This document shows, one piece after another, positions 11,060-21,599 of a DNA stretch of 64,000 bases. How positions within the stretch are numbered: the stretch's first letter is position 1; every line of letters starts with the position of its first letter. Below the pieces are notes generated by a model. The model did no database searches. It had not been told where the DNA came from and saw only the letters and a list, made by a program, of their open reading frames with translations. The DNA comes from Bathymodiolus brooksi (taxonomy: Eukaryota; Mollusca; Bivalvia; Mytilida; Modiolidae). The position numbers and the translations under genes are program-made. The DNA lies in NCBI GenBank assembly GCA_963680875.1, contig OY804585.1:29130186-29194185 (forward strand). The letters are read 5' to 3'.

Positions 11060-11170
11060 TCTGATAGAAAAATCGATGAAAATGCAAATTCAATATCACT
11101 AACATACAAATACATGACAGCTCACTTTCCTGGTTTGGAACAGGCACTTATAAAAATATCATTTATTCAA
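11060..11170 (-). repeat. Family G remainder
   Basis: Continues the array with ATCTGATAGAAAAATCGATG and then GGTTTGGAACAGGCACTTAT, the reverse of the GTGCCTGTACCAAGCC block. Confirms that the 27-bp array sits in a reverse-strand G copy. Confidence 0.5.
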
Positions 11171-11354
11171 ATAAACAAACATGAGATAATTCAAGGTGAA
11201 TACAAGTTCGGATGGGATTGGAAAACAAGTGACACTTTTACAAATGCCTTTATCTTAGAATATCTGTGTCACAAATGACCACTAATATGTTCTGTTTGTC
11301 ATAATCACAATTCAGTCTTTCCCTCATTCATGAGTTTGTTGCAATAGTGACAAA

Positions 11355-11600
11355 ACAGGTACCACACGTGGATCACGAACTGCTTATCATACCGAAGCAC
11401 CTGAGTTCATCCCCGGTTTCTAGTGGGTCTCGTGTCGGTCTAACTTCTGTTTAATTTGTAGTGTTTTGTAGATCGTTGTTTCTCCTTTTGTCATTTTTCT
11501 TTTGGCCATTGCGTTGTCTGTCCTTCGATTTACAGGTTCTGATTACACCTTTAGTATCTTCTGATTACACCTTTAGTATCTTCAAACTGTTCTTAGAAAT
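11355..11600 (+). repeat. Dispersed repeat family D with a 23-bp duplication
   Basis: Reads GAAGCACCTGAGTTCATCCC, GTTTTGTAGATCGTTGTTTC, TTGGCCATTGCGTTGTCTGT, then a direct duplication of TCTGATTACACCTTTAGTAT at about 11538 and 11561. Confidence 0.65.
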
Positions 11601-12004
11601 CAATATGGGGTAATAGATAAACAGTTGAATGATTGACAATATATGTAGATGTAGAAAGTACAATTGTTGAAAAACAAACATTATCTTTCTAAAATAATAA
11701 TAATAAAAAAAATGAAATGAAGAAAGGGTTGTTCAAAATATTCCCGATCCTTGACGTCAACATTCCTTTGGAAGTTATCATCAATACAGCACAAAATTAT
11801 GTTTATGAATGATTGATTTATGGAATAAAATATTGTTTACACTAACAATGCAAACACTTGGGTGCAGAGCTAATCAGATAAGAAAAATCAACAAAATGAA
11901 GATAATAAAGTAATAACAAACATTGAAAACAAAAGATATCTTAGTGTAACTTTCACAGTTATTTCGTCCGAATTCAAACAATGATATTATTACAAGACTT
12001 ATAA
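11601..12004. other. No recognised feature
   Basis: AT-rich sequence with ATAATAATAATA at 11693; nothing identified. Confidence 0.4.
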
Positions 12005-12070
12005 GCATACCTGATGCAGTGTATTACAGAAACGCTTCGTGCGCACTAAATTTGATATCTATATTTCCTT
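12005..12070 (+). ncRNA. Hammerhead-like motif, degenerate
   Basis: CTGATGC (12011-12017) stands where CUGANGA is expected, GAAAC is at 12029-12033, and GCTTC replaces the GCGTC with the cleavage triplet. Downstream GTGCGCACTAAATTTGATAT matches the other copies. Two core changes make self-cleavage unlikely. Confidence 0.45.
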
Positions 12071-12084
12071 GAATGCTAAAGTTG

Positions 12085-12262
12085 TTTGGAGTGCTCTGGG
12101 TGGCGGAATGGTCACGGTCGTTGACTTCTAATCTCAAGCATAACACCACTGACATGGGATCTCACCCCGATACCAATTTGAAGTATACAAATTTCCAGAT
12201 ACCTTCCCGTTGTCGGGGATTTTCGTCCGATATAACTGCCCGGGCTTTCGACCTCTATTAAC
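12085..12262 (+). mobile_element. Possible second tRNA-headed SINE
   Basis: GGTGGCGGAATGGTCACGG resembles a tRNA 5' end with A box and D arm, and GGGATCTCACCCCGATACC is a diverged B box about 60 nt on. The rest has no match in the window. Could equally be a tRNA pseudogene. Confidence 0.3.
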
Positions 12263-12647
12263 TCTGACAGCAACGATATTACAATCAGCTTTAATAACTT
12301 TTTGGGTTTTACGATGATTCTCTGTTTTCGCATTTAGATGGCCATGCTTGAGTTTATCGCAGACCAGGGAAACGATTCAATGATTGTTGTGTTCAACAGC
12401 ATGACGTATTTGTTGTGGAATCATCGTAGAAGAAACGGAACAACATTCCACCGGCAATGATCTCCCGAATCACTATGTCGATGAGATCCCGACTACAATA
12501 TGCCGCCAACGCCAATGGTGGACACACTAGACATTGACTTTTTGTTAACATTTCTGTCTTTGGATTTTGAAACTATAATGTTGTTGTTTTTGTTATTGCA
12601 TCATTGTTTTTCTCTAATGGCATCGTAAACCTAATATGATACCCGAT
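12263..12647. other. No recognised feature
   Basis: Slightly GC-richer than the surroundings. A short open stretch from the ATG at 12340 (MAMLEFIADQGNDSMIVVFN) is unassigned. Confidence 0.35.
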
Positions 12648-13020
12648 ACGACAGCTAGTTAAGGATATTCTGATTATTACGACAGCTAGTTAAGGATATT
12701 CTGATGATTACGACAGCTAGTTAAGGATATTCTGATTATTACGACAGTTAGTTAAGGATATTCTGATTATTACGACAGCTAGTTAAGGATATTCTGATTA
12801 TTACGACAGCTAGTTAAGGATATTCTGATTATTACGACAGCTAGTTAAGGATATTCTGATTTTTACGACAGCTAGTTAAGGATATTCTGATTATTACGAC
12901 AGCTTGTTAAGGATATTCTGATTATTACGACAGCTTGTTAAGGATATTCTGATTATTACGACAGCTTGTTAAGGATATTCTGATTATTACGACAGCTTGT
13001 TAAGGATATTCTGATTATTA
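12648..13020. repeat. 31-bp minisatellite, 12 copies
   Basis: Unit ACGACAGCTAGTTAAGGATA plus TTCTGATTATT. The last four units share AGCTTG for AGCTAG, so the array has a block of locally spread variants at its right end. Confidence 0.95.
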
Positions 13021-13021
13021 T

Positions 13022-13070
13022 ATCACACGACGCTCAAAGTCAAATGATTGGAAATCCAAAAGATATTTGA
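13022..13070 (-). other. Hammerhead-element remnant with the core deleted
   Basis: On the minus strand, TTTGACTTTGAGCGTCGTGT joins the sequence that normally precedes the motif to the CGTCGTGTG that follows it. The CUGAUGA-to-GAAAC part is absent. It abuts the 31-bp array. Confidence 0.4.
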
Positions 13071-13124
13071 ATTTATAATTTCCTGTATGAAAAAAAAGAA
13101 GTGATACATGTACTGAAATCCATG

Positions 13125-13206
13125 GGCTTCGACTGTTTAACAAAAGTGGAATATTTCAGCTGTTTAACAAAAGTGGAATATTTCAGCTGTTTCACAAAAG
13201 TGGAAA
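13125..13206. repeat. 30-bp direct repeat, about 2.7 copies
   Basis: GCTGTTTAACAAAAGTGGAA followed by TATTTCA recurs at 30-base spacing, the last unit with TTTCAC for TTTAAC. Confidence 0.85.
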
Positions 13207-13429
13207 ATTATTAATTTATAAGAAAAAATATAATTTGATCATCTGATAAGACGAACACAGTGTACCTTACCCGAGGAGTATATAAATAAGAGGATAATAA
13301 ACTCTTGTGAGTCAAGCTAATATAATAATTACAATGTAAAAAACATACAAGTAAACAAGTAGAATCCTTTGGCTAACGTGGACCTCATTTTCACACGTCT
13401 AATTAACAGTTTATTCTTCCTCAGCAACA

Positions 13430-13690
13430 TAGTTTACCACCGGCGTTTAGTGTGGTTCGTGGTTCATTGTACTGTCTGTTTATCTTAGAATTACGGCTTC
13501 TGATTACCCCTTTACTAATTTCATCGAGATAAAAACAAGACTAAAGATGAAATCGCGAACAAAACCAATTATTTTTGTTCTTTTTCTTTTGGCCATTGCA
13601 TTGTCGGTTCTTCTTCGAATTACGGCTTCTGATTTCTCCTTTGGTATCTTAACCGAGATTAAAGCAAGACTAAAGTACAAAATCGCGCAC
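13430..13690 (+). repeat. Family D, internally duplicated
   Basis: Two tandem partial copies: AATTACGGCTTCTGATTACC at about 13490 and AATTACGGCTTCTGATTTCT at about 13617, the second preceded by CTTTTGGCCATTGCATTGTC. Each is followed by a CGAGAT-AAA-CAAGACTAAAG segment. Confidence 0.55.
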
Positions 13691-14297
13691 AATACGAACA
13701 CGTACACACGCCGGGAGGATGAGACCATGTGTTCAAACCATTTTAAGCATGTTTTTATCTCGTAAGATGTCTAACAAACAAAAATAATGATTTATATAAG
13801 TTAATCTCTAGTTTTATTGCAAAACTAATTTAAGCTTATTTAAAACAACAGTTGCTTACAAATATTTAAATTATCATGTATATAAAATAGCTACAAAAAT
13901 TGACAGGTTTACACGTATATAACCAATTATATACAGATCCATTCACAGCTGATTTAAGATTAAGCCGATAAACGTTTGTCTAAGAATAGACGAAAAGAAA
14001 AAACCAAACTGTTGGTAATATAACGTTTTTAATCGGAGACACAAATGTATCTAAATTTAAAACTTGGCAACCATAGTGTACTGGCTACAGAATCTTTGGC
14101 TAATATTCGGTCAACTGTCCTCACGTACAACGCTGTTCTCTTTTAAAAGATTTTCAAAACAACATGTATAACCAGGGCATTCCCGTGTGGTATCGACTTC
14201 AAAATCAAAATGTTGACTAACATACCACAAGGGACAACAAATAACTTGAAGGGATAAAAGATGAGGAGAGTTAGAGCATCGACTACTGCCTAAATAA
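13691..14297. other. No recognised feature
   Basis: AT-rich; nothing identified. Confidence 0.4.
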
Positions 14298-14426
14298 ACA
14301 TTAGAGAATACGGAAGTGGCAACCAAAAATAGACAATCCAGGGAACTGACAACATAAGGTACACAAGACGAAGACAAACAAAATATAAACAACACAATAT
14401 GTGTTGGACACCACTATACACAAACA
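14298..14426 (-). repeat. Family E variant, left part
   Basis: AACATTAGAGAATACGGAAG, AATAGACAATCCAGGGAACT and ACAACACAATATGTGTTGGA match 53640-53740 in the same order. This is the left flank of the 49-bp array. Confidence 0.55.
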
Positions 14427-14637
14427 ACGTAAATAAGACATGAGACCTTCTACTGGGGGGAAATACGCCAAACAACGTAAATAAGACATGAGACCTTCTA
14501 CTGGGGGAAAATACGGCCAAACAACGTAAATAAGACATGAGACCTTCTACTGGGGGAAAATACGGCCAAACAACGTAAATAAGACATGAGACCTTCTACT
14601 GGGGGGAAATACGGCCAAACAACGTAAATAAGACATG
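14427..14637. repeat. 49-bp array, left portion (about 4.3 copies)
   Basis: Unit AACGTAAATAAGACATGAGA, CCTTCTACTGGGGGAAAATA, CGGCCAAAC. It breaks at GACATG at 14637, in mid-unit, and resumes at 17718. The corresponding single-copy sequence is at 53762-53795. Confidence 0.9.
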
Positions 14638-15126
14638 CTATCCCCGGGTTGATAAAAATGGCGCTTTTGATTGGTCGATGACCCGTTGGTACAAAACCAT
14701 GCTACCGGCTGGTAGTTACGTAACGTCACTGGATGTCTTTACGTTGCTATACATGATGTAAAGATGGTGTAAAGCGTAAACAATCTCAAAGCGCTTTGCA
14801 TTCAACATAGAATGGAGAACGGAGGACGTATTTCTTGAGAGAGAAAAAATCAAGCGCCTCAATAAATGCAGAAAATACAAACAATGCACCAAATAGTGTT
14901 GAGAGATTTAAAGTTCCTACGGTATTGATGGTCATGTTTAACAGTGTAACATTTTGTTGATTCGCGCTACATGAAACGTTGATTTTGTTGTCATGTGTCT
15001 TTATAGAAATGGTCAATTGTTTGAATACAATCATTTTAAAATCATTTCTCATTATTGTTTTCACATCAATTCTTCATTTGTTTTATCGTACTATAATATC
15101 ACCCACGTCAGCAAAGGGATTATTAT

Positions 15127-17208
15127 CATGGTATAAAAGATACCGAGAATTTCAAAAAATATAGAAACAAATTGACATCATCCATTAGAACCAGTAAAGC
15201 TAATTATTTTTCTGAGGCTATTAAATCTGGTAATAATGTAGGTGAATTATGGAAACACTTAAAGGACATAAACTCAATATCAAAATGTCATATAAAATGT
15301 TTAATTATTGATGGTAAAAAGTGTGATAATATTGAAGATATTTGTAATAATTTTAATAACCATTTTTCGTCAGTGGCTGAACGCATCATCAAAAATTCCA
15401 ACTTGAATGCGTCGACTGAAAAATTAGATAATTGGGTTAGTTCCAAGCTTTGGCTCGAAAACACATTTTCATATACTTGTATACTACCAGAAGAAGTACT
15501 TACTGAACTTTTGAAGTTGAATATTCACAAATCCAGTGGTTTGGATGGTATAAGTCCTAATATTTTGAAAATGTCAGCTACTGTTATTTACGAGTCATTA
15601 ACCCACATTTTCAACTCAAGTCTTTGTACTGGAAACTTTCCTTCAAAACTTAAGCTGGCTAGAGTAACCCCACTTTATAAATCAGGAGATATTGCAGATA
15701 TGAACAATTATAGACCCATATCAGTACTTCCTATCTTATCTAAGTTATTTGAAAAAATAGTTTATGCACAGATTTATGAATATTTAATCAAATACAAACT
15801 GATTCATCCGAATCAATCTGGTTTCAGATCTAAGCATTCTTGTGTGACAGCTTTAACTGAAATTGTTGATCATATTCTAAAAGAAATGGATCAAGGGAAT
15901 TACACAGGGGTTTTGTTTCTTGATTTTAAAAAGGCATTTGACATGGTTAATCACACTATTTTATTATCAAAGTTAAAAGTATATAAACTTGATGACTTAT
16001 CTTTAAATTGGTTTAGATCATATTTGTCGGAAAGATCTCAAAAAGTAATTATCAATAATTATGAATCATCTGCACAAAATATTAGATATGGAATACCACA
16101 AGGAAGCATACTTGGCCCCTTGCTTTTTCTTTTGTATATAAATGATTTACCCCTTTATGTAGACCATAGTATGTCAGATTTGTATGCAGATGATACCACT
16201 ATACACTTCTCGTCTAATTCCATATCTGACATTAACATTAAGTTGAATGAAGATATGGAAAAGGTACAGGGATGGTGCACTAGTAATGATATGGTTATAA
16301 ATACTATGAAATCAAAATCAATGATAATGGGTTCATCTAGAAAGATACAATATCTTGAGTCTAATTTTAATATTTTTTATGACGATGTTTTATTGAATGA
16401 TGTAAAATATGAAAAATTACTTGGAATTACTATTGACAATTGTTTGTCTTGGTGTCAACAAATTAATAATATTGTTTCAAAGATTTCATCAAGGCTTGGA
16501 TTGATGTGTCGTTTGCGAACATACTTACCTACTGAAGGCTTAATCATGTACTATAATGGATATATTCTACCACTGTTTGATTATTGTTGTACTGTATGGG
16601 GAGAAACCACAAATTTGAATCTTGAAAAACTATGTAAATTACAAAAGCGTGCAGCAAGAATTATTCTTAATGCAAAATATGATATACCATCTCTTCAATT
16701 ATTTAAAAAATTTGGTTGGCTGTCTATTCAAAATAGATTAGAATATCATAAAAGTGTTTTAATGTATAAATGTATAAATAATTCTGCTCCTGATTATTTG
16801 TGTAATTTATTTGATATGAATACAAATTCTAATATTTATTCATTAAGATCATCTGCAAAGGGAAATTTGTTCGTCCCAAGACCAAATTCTAATTTTATGA
16901 AACGAACTTTTCACTACTCCGGAACTATTTTATGGAATTCTTTACCTCCTAATTTAAAATTAATTCAAGACATAGATCTATTCAAAAAGAAATATACAGA
17001 TTATTTGATGTCAAAACAAAATAACGAATGATTATATTCATTATACCAAGGATTTATCCTTGATTATACTCAGATTGTGATATTTCGTCGTGAATATGTA
17101 TGTATTGTTTGAAATTGTATTTGCTGTATTTGATTATTATTGTTTTGAGGGCCACAGGGAAGATTAGCTTATTGTTGCTAACTGTGTTACCCTCTTGAAA
17201 TAAAGTCA

Positions 17209-17240
<32 letters not shown>
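15127..17240 (+). mobile_element. 5'-truncated LINE (CR1/L2/Rex-like) with (ACTT)n tail
   Basis: Homology to LINE ORF2 begins just upstream of the ORF (frame reads NFKKYRNKLTSSIRTSKANY), so the endonuclease half is missing. After the ORF the 3' UTR ends GGAAGATTAGCTTATTGTTG, then AATAAA (17200 region) and a tail of seven or so TTAC repeats. Short microsatellite tails instead of poly-A are typical of the CR1/L2/Rex group. Confidence 0.8.
15172..17031 (+). CDS. Non-LTR retrotransposon reverse transcriptase, uninterrupted
   Basis: The 619-codon frame encodes the C-terminal part of a LINE ORF2, the enzyme that would nick-prime and copy the element's RNA. Visible RT motifs in order: NNYRPISVLPILSKLFEKIV (about residues 178-197), NQSGFRSKHSC (214-224), FLDFKKAFDMVNH with the first catalytic Asp (249-261), YGIPQGSILGPLLFLLYIND (306-325) and LYADD (337-341) with the paired catalytic Asp. 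The C-terminal half has the usual DYCCTVWG and QKRAARIIL blocks. The first codon is TTG, not ATG, and the frame is open upstream to about 15100, so the start is an artefact of 5' truncation. There is no endonuclease domain and no zinc knuckle. Absence of stops over 1.8 kb suggests a young insertion. The clade (CR1, L2, Rex or Daphne) was not resolved. Confidence 0.85.
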   Translation: MTSSIRTSKANYFSEAIKSGNNVGELWKHLKDINSISKCHIKCLIIDGKKCDNIEDICNNFNNHFSSVAERIIKNSNLNASTEKLDNWVSSKLWLENTFSYTCILPEEVLTELLKLNIHKSSGLDGISPNILKMSATVIYESLTHIFNSSLCTGNFPSKLKLARVTPLYKSGDIADMNNYRPISVLPILSKLFEKIVYAQIYEYLIKYKLIHPNQSGFRSKHSCVTALTEIVDHILKEMDQGNYTGVLFLDFKKAFDMVNHTILLSKLKVYKLDDLSLNWFRSYLSERSQKVIINNYESSAQNIRYGIPQGSILGPLLFLLYINDLPLYVDHSMSDLYADDTTIHFSSNSISDINIKLNEDMEKVQGWCTSNDMVINTMKSKSMIMGSSRKIQYLESNFNIFYDDVLLNDVKYEKLLGITIDNCLSWCQQINNIVSKISSRLGLMCRLRTYLPTEGLIMYYNGYILPLFDYCCTVWGETTNLNLEKLCKLQKRAARIILNAKYDIPSLQLFKKFGWLSIQNRLEYHKSVLMYKCINNSAPDYLCNLFDMNTNSNIYSLRSSAKGNLFVPRPNSNFMKRTFHYSGTILWNSLPPNLKLIQDIDLFKKKYTDYLMSKQNNE

Positions 17241-17242
<2 letters not shown>

Positions 17243-17398
17243 TATGTACCACGCATATTTTTTTTATCAATAGAATTCTCGATCCTATTACTAGTGACGT
17301 CATGAATAATGTAACGCTATCCACATGACAATACGCGCCAAATACAAGAAATTAAATTACAACAAAATAAGACCAAAAAAACGTTAAAAATGATTAGC

Positions 17399-17433
17399 TG
17401 TAGGGTGATACCAAAGGTAGGTATCACCCTACA
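17399..17433. repeat. Short perfect hairpin
   Basis: TGTAGGGTGATACC and GGTATCACCCTACA flank a seven-base loop (AAAGGTA). Confidence 0.9.
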
Positions 17434-17572
17434 CTTTATCGAAATTCACCCAAATTTTCACATGAGCTATGGCATTTTACTCCGCAAGTACAAAAACGTC
17501 ATGATTACGTTATAAAAAGAACAAGAAAATCCATTAAAAATCAGTTTTTGTTTTCAAACCGGGGATAAAATC

Positions 17573-17713
17573 GTTATCTACGTGTCTACCCGTGGGCATT
17601 GAGATTGTACCACCCTTCAGCACCACTGTACAGCCTTCGGCTTCGCCTCAAGCTATACAGAAGTGCTTCAAGGTGGTACAATCTCAATGCCCACGGGTCG
17701 ACACGTAGATAAC
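17573..17713. repeat. Long imperfect hairpin with CCTTCGG apex
   Basis: The arms start GTTATCTACGTGTCTACCCG on the left and end ACCCGTGGGCATTGAGATTG read from the right, about 60 bases each. The apex is AGCCTTCGGCTTCGCCTCA. The right arm stops where the 49-bp array resumes. Confidence 0.85.
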
Positions 17714-17717
17714 TTAT

Positions 17718-18024
17718 AAGACCTTCTACTGGGGGGAAATACGGCCAAACAACGTAAATAAGACATGAGACCTTCTACTTGGGGGAAATACGGCCAAACA
17801 ACGTAAATAAGACATGAGACCTTCTACTGGGGGAAAATACGGCCAAACAACGTAAATAAGACATGAGACCTTCTACTGGGGGGAAATACGGCCAAACAAC
17901 GTAAATAAGACATGAGACCTTCTACTGGGGGAAAATACGGCCAAACAACGTAAATAAGACATGAGACCTTCTACTGGGGGGAAATATGGCCAAACAACGT
18001 AAATAAGACATGAGACCTTCTACT

Positions 18025-18060
<36 letters not shown>

Positions 18061-18510
18061 ATACGGCCAAACAACGTAAATAAGACATGAGACCTTCTAC
18101 TGGGGGAAAATACGGCCAAACAACGTAAATAAGACATGAGACCTTCTACTGAGGGAAAATACGGCCAAACAACGTAAATAAGACATGAGACCTTCTACTG
18201 GGGGGAAAAACGGCCAAACAACGTAAATAAGACATGAGACCTTCTACTGAGGGAAAATACGGCCAAACAACGTAAATAAGACATGAGACCTTCTACTGGA
18301 GGGAAAAACGGCCAAACAACGTAAATAAGACATGACACCTTCTACTGGGGGAAAATACGGCCAAACAACGTAAATAAGACATGAGACCTTCTACTGGGGG
18401 AAAATACGGCCAAACAACGTAAATAAGACACGAGACCTTCTACTGGGGGAAAATACGGCCAAACAACGTAAATAAGACATGAGACCTTCTACTGGGGGAA
18501 AATACGGCCC
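17718..18510. repeat. 49-bp array, right portion (about 16 copies)
   Basis: Same unit and phase as 14427-14637. Units vary mostly in the length of the G-run after TACT (4 to 7 G, and 35 G in one unit) and in AAAATAC against AAAAAC. Confidence 0.9.
18025..18059. repeat. Poly-G tract of 35
   Basis: The five- or six-G run of one 49-bp unit is expanded to 35 G. Length may be inaccurate because homopolymers are hard to sequence. Confidence 0.8.
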
Positions 18511-18705
18511 GATCATCGATTTATGCACAATGCTTTGGTTTTGATTAGAAAGATTTATTCTGGGTTGGATCCACACAAGCCGACTGGTCATGGGAAGGTG
18601 ACTGTACAACGTACACTTGGCGAAGTTATCGGGCTTACAAAGCACGTTAGTGGTAGGCATATTGTCAGAGGTTGACGAACTTAACCACTCGGCCATCGAC
18701 ACCTC
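18511..18705 (-). repeat. Family E variant, right part, with tRNA-like box
   Basis: CGATCATCGATTTATGCACA matches the sequence after the single-copy unit at 53812, showing this is the array's right flank. On the minus strand TGGCCGAGTGGTTAAG (18680-18695) is a textbook tRNA-Leu/Ser A box, preceded by GGTGTCGA. I could not find a matching B box, so a SINE head is only suggested. Confidence 0.45.
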
Positions 18706-19303
18706 CAGTGTTATCGTGGGTAAGATAAACGATATAGAAGTCTAATATTTCAATTTCACTAAATAGATGAGAAACCGAAAATGTAGACATTGAATCAACT
18801 GCACTCTTTCTGAAAAACTAGAATGTAAAACGCATAACTATTAAGTTGTACATTATATTTTAAGTGCTCAAAAGATAATAAATAGATAACGTAATGTACG
18901 ATGAAACAAAGTGGTACATACCTTGTACACCATGGGCTACAACCATTTAACTAAAGTAGAAAGTTATTAGTTTATAAGAAAATATGAGAATCTGAAGAAC
19001 TGTAATATATATTACCAAACAATTCTTGTTTAGAACATTTTAAATATCGTATGAAGTAGCGAACAGGTTTATTGAATTATAATAAGCTAGTATCTGGTAG
19101 GAAGAAATTAAAAATTGACTCAATAAAAGACACCTGTTTATAAATATTTAAACTATTTTGTATATATAACAGCTATAAAAATGGAAACGATTACACGTAG
19201 ATTATGTAAAGATCCATTCACAGCTGATTTCAAATCAAGTTGATCGTTTTGTTTGTTTGATAACAGTTTTATTTTATGTAAGATAAACAGTGTAATAGTA
19301 TAG
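18706..19303. other. No recognised feature
   Basis: AT-rich; partly similar in wording to 13780-13940 (TATTTAAA-TAT-TATATA, CATTCACAGCTGATTT), so an old dispersed repeat is likely. Confidence 0.35.
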
Positions 19304-19556
19304 AGGCCGTCGTGGTCGTGATCGTATGGTAGTTGGATTTACATCTATCTGTGCAATCAGTGCCTATCACCACAAAAGTTGTGAATTCGAACCACGTTCA
19401 TGGTGAGGTGTACTCGATACAACATTATGTGATAAAGTTTGTCAGTAACTTGCGGCAGGTCGGTGGTTTTCTCCGGGTACTCCGATGTCCTCCATCAATA
19501 AAACTGACAGCCACGATATAGCTGAAATATGGTTGAAAGTGGCGTTAAACACCACA
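19304..19556 (+). mobile_element. Full-length SINE copy
   Basis: Starts GGCCGTCGTGGTCGTGATCG, the family's true 5' end, and has A box (TGGTAGTTGGA), a mutated B box (GAATTCGAACCACG) and the full 3' block. Confidence 0.75.
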
Positions 19557-19970
19557 AACCAACCGAAACCAAACAGTGTAAAAAGGTTTTTGAATTAACT
19601 GAACAGCTAGGATAAAAAACTGTAATACTTGAAGTCCTAGACCACTTGTTTAGACAAAAACATAATATGAACCTGAAAATAAAAACATGTAAAGAATACC
19701 AGCAGATGGTCTCATACACATATTTCCTAAATGAGAATGATCAATCGGTATTTAAACAATTTTTGTGCTATATTATTTGAGATGAAAGGTGGTTGTTCAT
19801 TTTGATGATATTGGTGAAATTGTTGACCATTACTGTTAAACCTTTCCTTTTATATTTATATGACAAATGTGTTGCTTTTATTTTCCCAAAATAGATTTTA
19901 GTAGCAATATCCCTGTCTTCGCCTCATATGCAGAAGGCTATTGATGCATTAGTTTTCCAATTACCAACAA
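19557..19970. other. Weak dispersed repeat only
   Basis: GATATTGGTGAAATTGTTGA and ACCTTTCC at about 19805-19850 recur near 43400 and, reversed, near 55640. Otherwise nothing identified. Confidence 0.35.
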
Positions 19971-20231
19971 GGGCCGTCGTGGTCGTGATTGTATGGTAGC
20001 GCTAGATTAACAACAACAAAAACAATCAAGTGCTTATCACCACTAACGTTGTGAGTTCGAATCTCGCCCAGACGAAATGTACTCGATACAACATTATGTG
20101 ATACATTTTGTCAGTGACTTGCAGCTGGTCGGTGGTTTTCTCCGGCTTCCTCTACCAATAAAACTGTCCGCCACGATATAACTGAAATATTGTTGAAAGT
20201 GACGTTAAACACCATACCCATAACCCTAACC
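19971..20231 (+). mobile_element. Full-length SINE copy
   Basis: Starts GGCCGTCGTGGTCGTGATTG, has an intact B box (GAGTTCGAATCTCGC), a small deletion in the GGGTACTCC block and an ACCCATAACCCTAACC tail. Confidence 0.75.
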
Positions 20232-20864
20232 TAATTACCAACACATTCTGAGACATTCAGAGACAAATATATATATATATTGCCTGCTGAGGGATACCAT
20301 GACCTAATTTAAATAATTTTGTTGTAAAAGATCAACAACCTTCATTTAATACAAGTTCCGTAAATAATTATGGTTATTAATAAAATACAGACTAAACAAA
20401 TAAACTTCATGGAAAATACGTTATTGAATAAGAACGATTTTTACTGTAACAGATAGTTACAGTGACCTCATAAAAATATTTCTTTAACAGGTTGCTTTTG
20501 AGAAAAAAAAATGTTATATGATACGAACACGAATTTAAAAGCATTTCATGATTTTCGGATGCATTTAATTACCGGATCATGAATTAAATGGATTAGTTAC
20601 AAACACAGGGAATAAATGACTGTTTAATTCTTGACATATTGCTGTCTATTTAATTCAGAATCAATACAACTCGATGAACCATGGGAGGATTTCGTTGTAT
20701 GGATTTTGTCATTATCCGTTACTTTAGTAGGATTTTGTTGATTGTAATGATTTCGTTTCCTGTATGTGAAGATGGAAAGACATATTAATGTTCTTATTAT
20801 TTTTATTTTTATTCCCACCAGCTTTGAAAAGAGTTCTGTTAACCCAATTCTCAATCATATCAAA
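20232..20864. other. No recognised feature
   Basis: AT-rich; unassigned short ORFs only. Confidence 0.4.
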
Positions 20865-20912
20865 CCTAGCGCACACGACGCGTTTCTGGAATAACCTTCA
20901 TCAGGTGCTATA
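20865..20912 (-). ncRNA. Hammerhead ribozyme-like motif, core boxes intact
   Basis: On the minus strand: GCAC, CUGAUGA (20904-20898), AGGUUAUUCCA, GAAAC (20886-20882), GC, GUC (20879-20877), then GUGUGCGC. GCAC before the core pairs with GUGU after the cleavage triplet to give stem I. Stem III would be the two-base A-U/C-G closure known from Penelope-type hammerheads, and stem II only two G-C pairs. Activity as a monomer is doubtful. Confidence 0.5.
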
Positions 20913-21229
20913 TTCGTGTTGCCAAAGGTTATTGGTTTTATGCTTTGATTACCGAAACAATATTCCCACGTGTACCAAAACCCGTGCTTCTCTACTCTTC
21001 ATAATGCGTATATACACCGAAATAAAGCTTTGTCCAACATGTCGACATTCATTTCCTCTAATCATTTTAATTGGCAAGAAAGACCCTTTTCTTTTTAGAA
21101 GCTGTCCATGTCATTTTGGTTGACTGTAAAACAGTCCGTAAGTACAAATCAAAATGTTTTAAAATGACTCATGAATATTCATGACTACGAGGGTTTGTAA
21201 CAGCCATGGGTTACCGATAATGTAAATAC
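20913..21229. other. No recognised feature
   Basis: No repeat match. The ORF overlapping it (20788-21123) crosses the hammerhead motif and is not credible as a gene. Confidence 0.35.
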
Positions 21230-21440
21230 CCATGGAATCAATGTCTACCATGCTTAAAGTAACGAAATCGATTCTCATCCATCGTAAGCTGTATTCCATA
21301 CTACTTTTCATGATTGTTAATGATTTGCGACAGGTTGATGATTTTCTCCGAGTATTCTGGTTTCCGTTACTAATCGTTACGACTGACCGCTATGATATAA
21401 CTGAAATACTATTGAAAGTGGTGCTAAAAACACAATAACC
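21230..21440 (+). mobile_element. Degenerate SINE copy
   Basis: Recognisable by AATGATTTGCGACAGGTTGA, TGACCGCTATGATATAACTG and AATACTATTGAAAGTGG. The head is barely recognisable. Confidence 0.55.
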
Positions 21441-21599
21441 TACGACATAAGTAGAAAACGAAATGTTATAAAGACGTCGGGACAAAATAAAAATAAATTC
21501 TAATTAACGTTCCATTGTTACACACATACACCTGTATTAGGCTTCAAATACTAAGTTCGTCTGTTTTAAATCTTGATTTATCTTAACAGTAAATTAAGA

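Larger units (their letters stand above)
14638..17717. mobile_element. About 3.1-kb insertion splitting the 49-bp array
   Basis: The array stops in mid-unit at 14637 and picks up at the next bases of the unit after 17717. The inserted DNA holds a unique left part, a truncated LINE and a long hairpin. Near its ends TATCCCCGGGTTGA (14640) and TCAAACCGGGGATA (17555) are inverted with one mismatch, suggesting a compound or foldback element, but no clear target duplication is visible. Confidence 0.5.

Noticed and set aside
10802..11278. 158-codon ORF with KYHSVGTVQ repeats
   Set aside because: Crosses the 27-bp array and a family G copy; not a gene.
12112..12333. Functional tRNA gene near 12090
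   Set aside because: A-box and B-box resemblances exist but no cloverleaf with proper anticodon and acceptor stems could be drawn.
15172..15174. TTG at 15172 as the true start of the LINE reverse transcriptase
   Set aside because: Homology continues upstream in the same frame, so this is only the edge of a 5'-truncated copy.
20788..21123. 111-codon ORF starting MFLLFLFLFPP as a secreted protein
   Set aside because: The frame runs through the hammerhead-like repeat, seen as non-coding at other loci.
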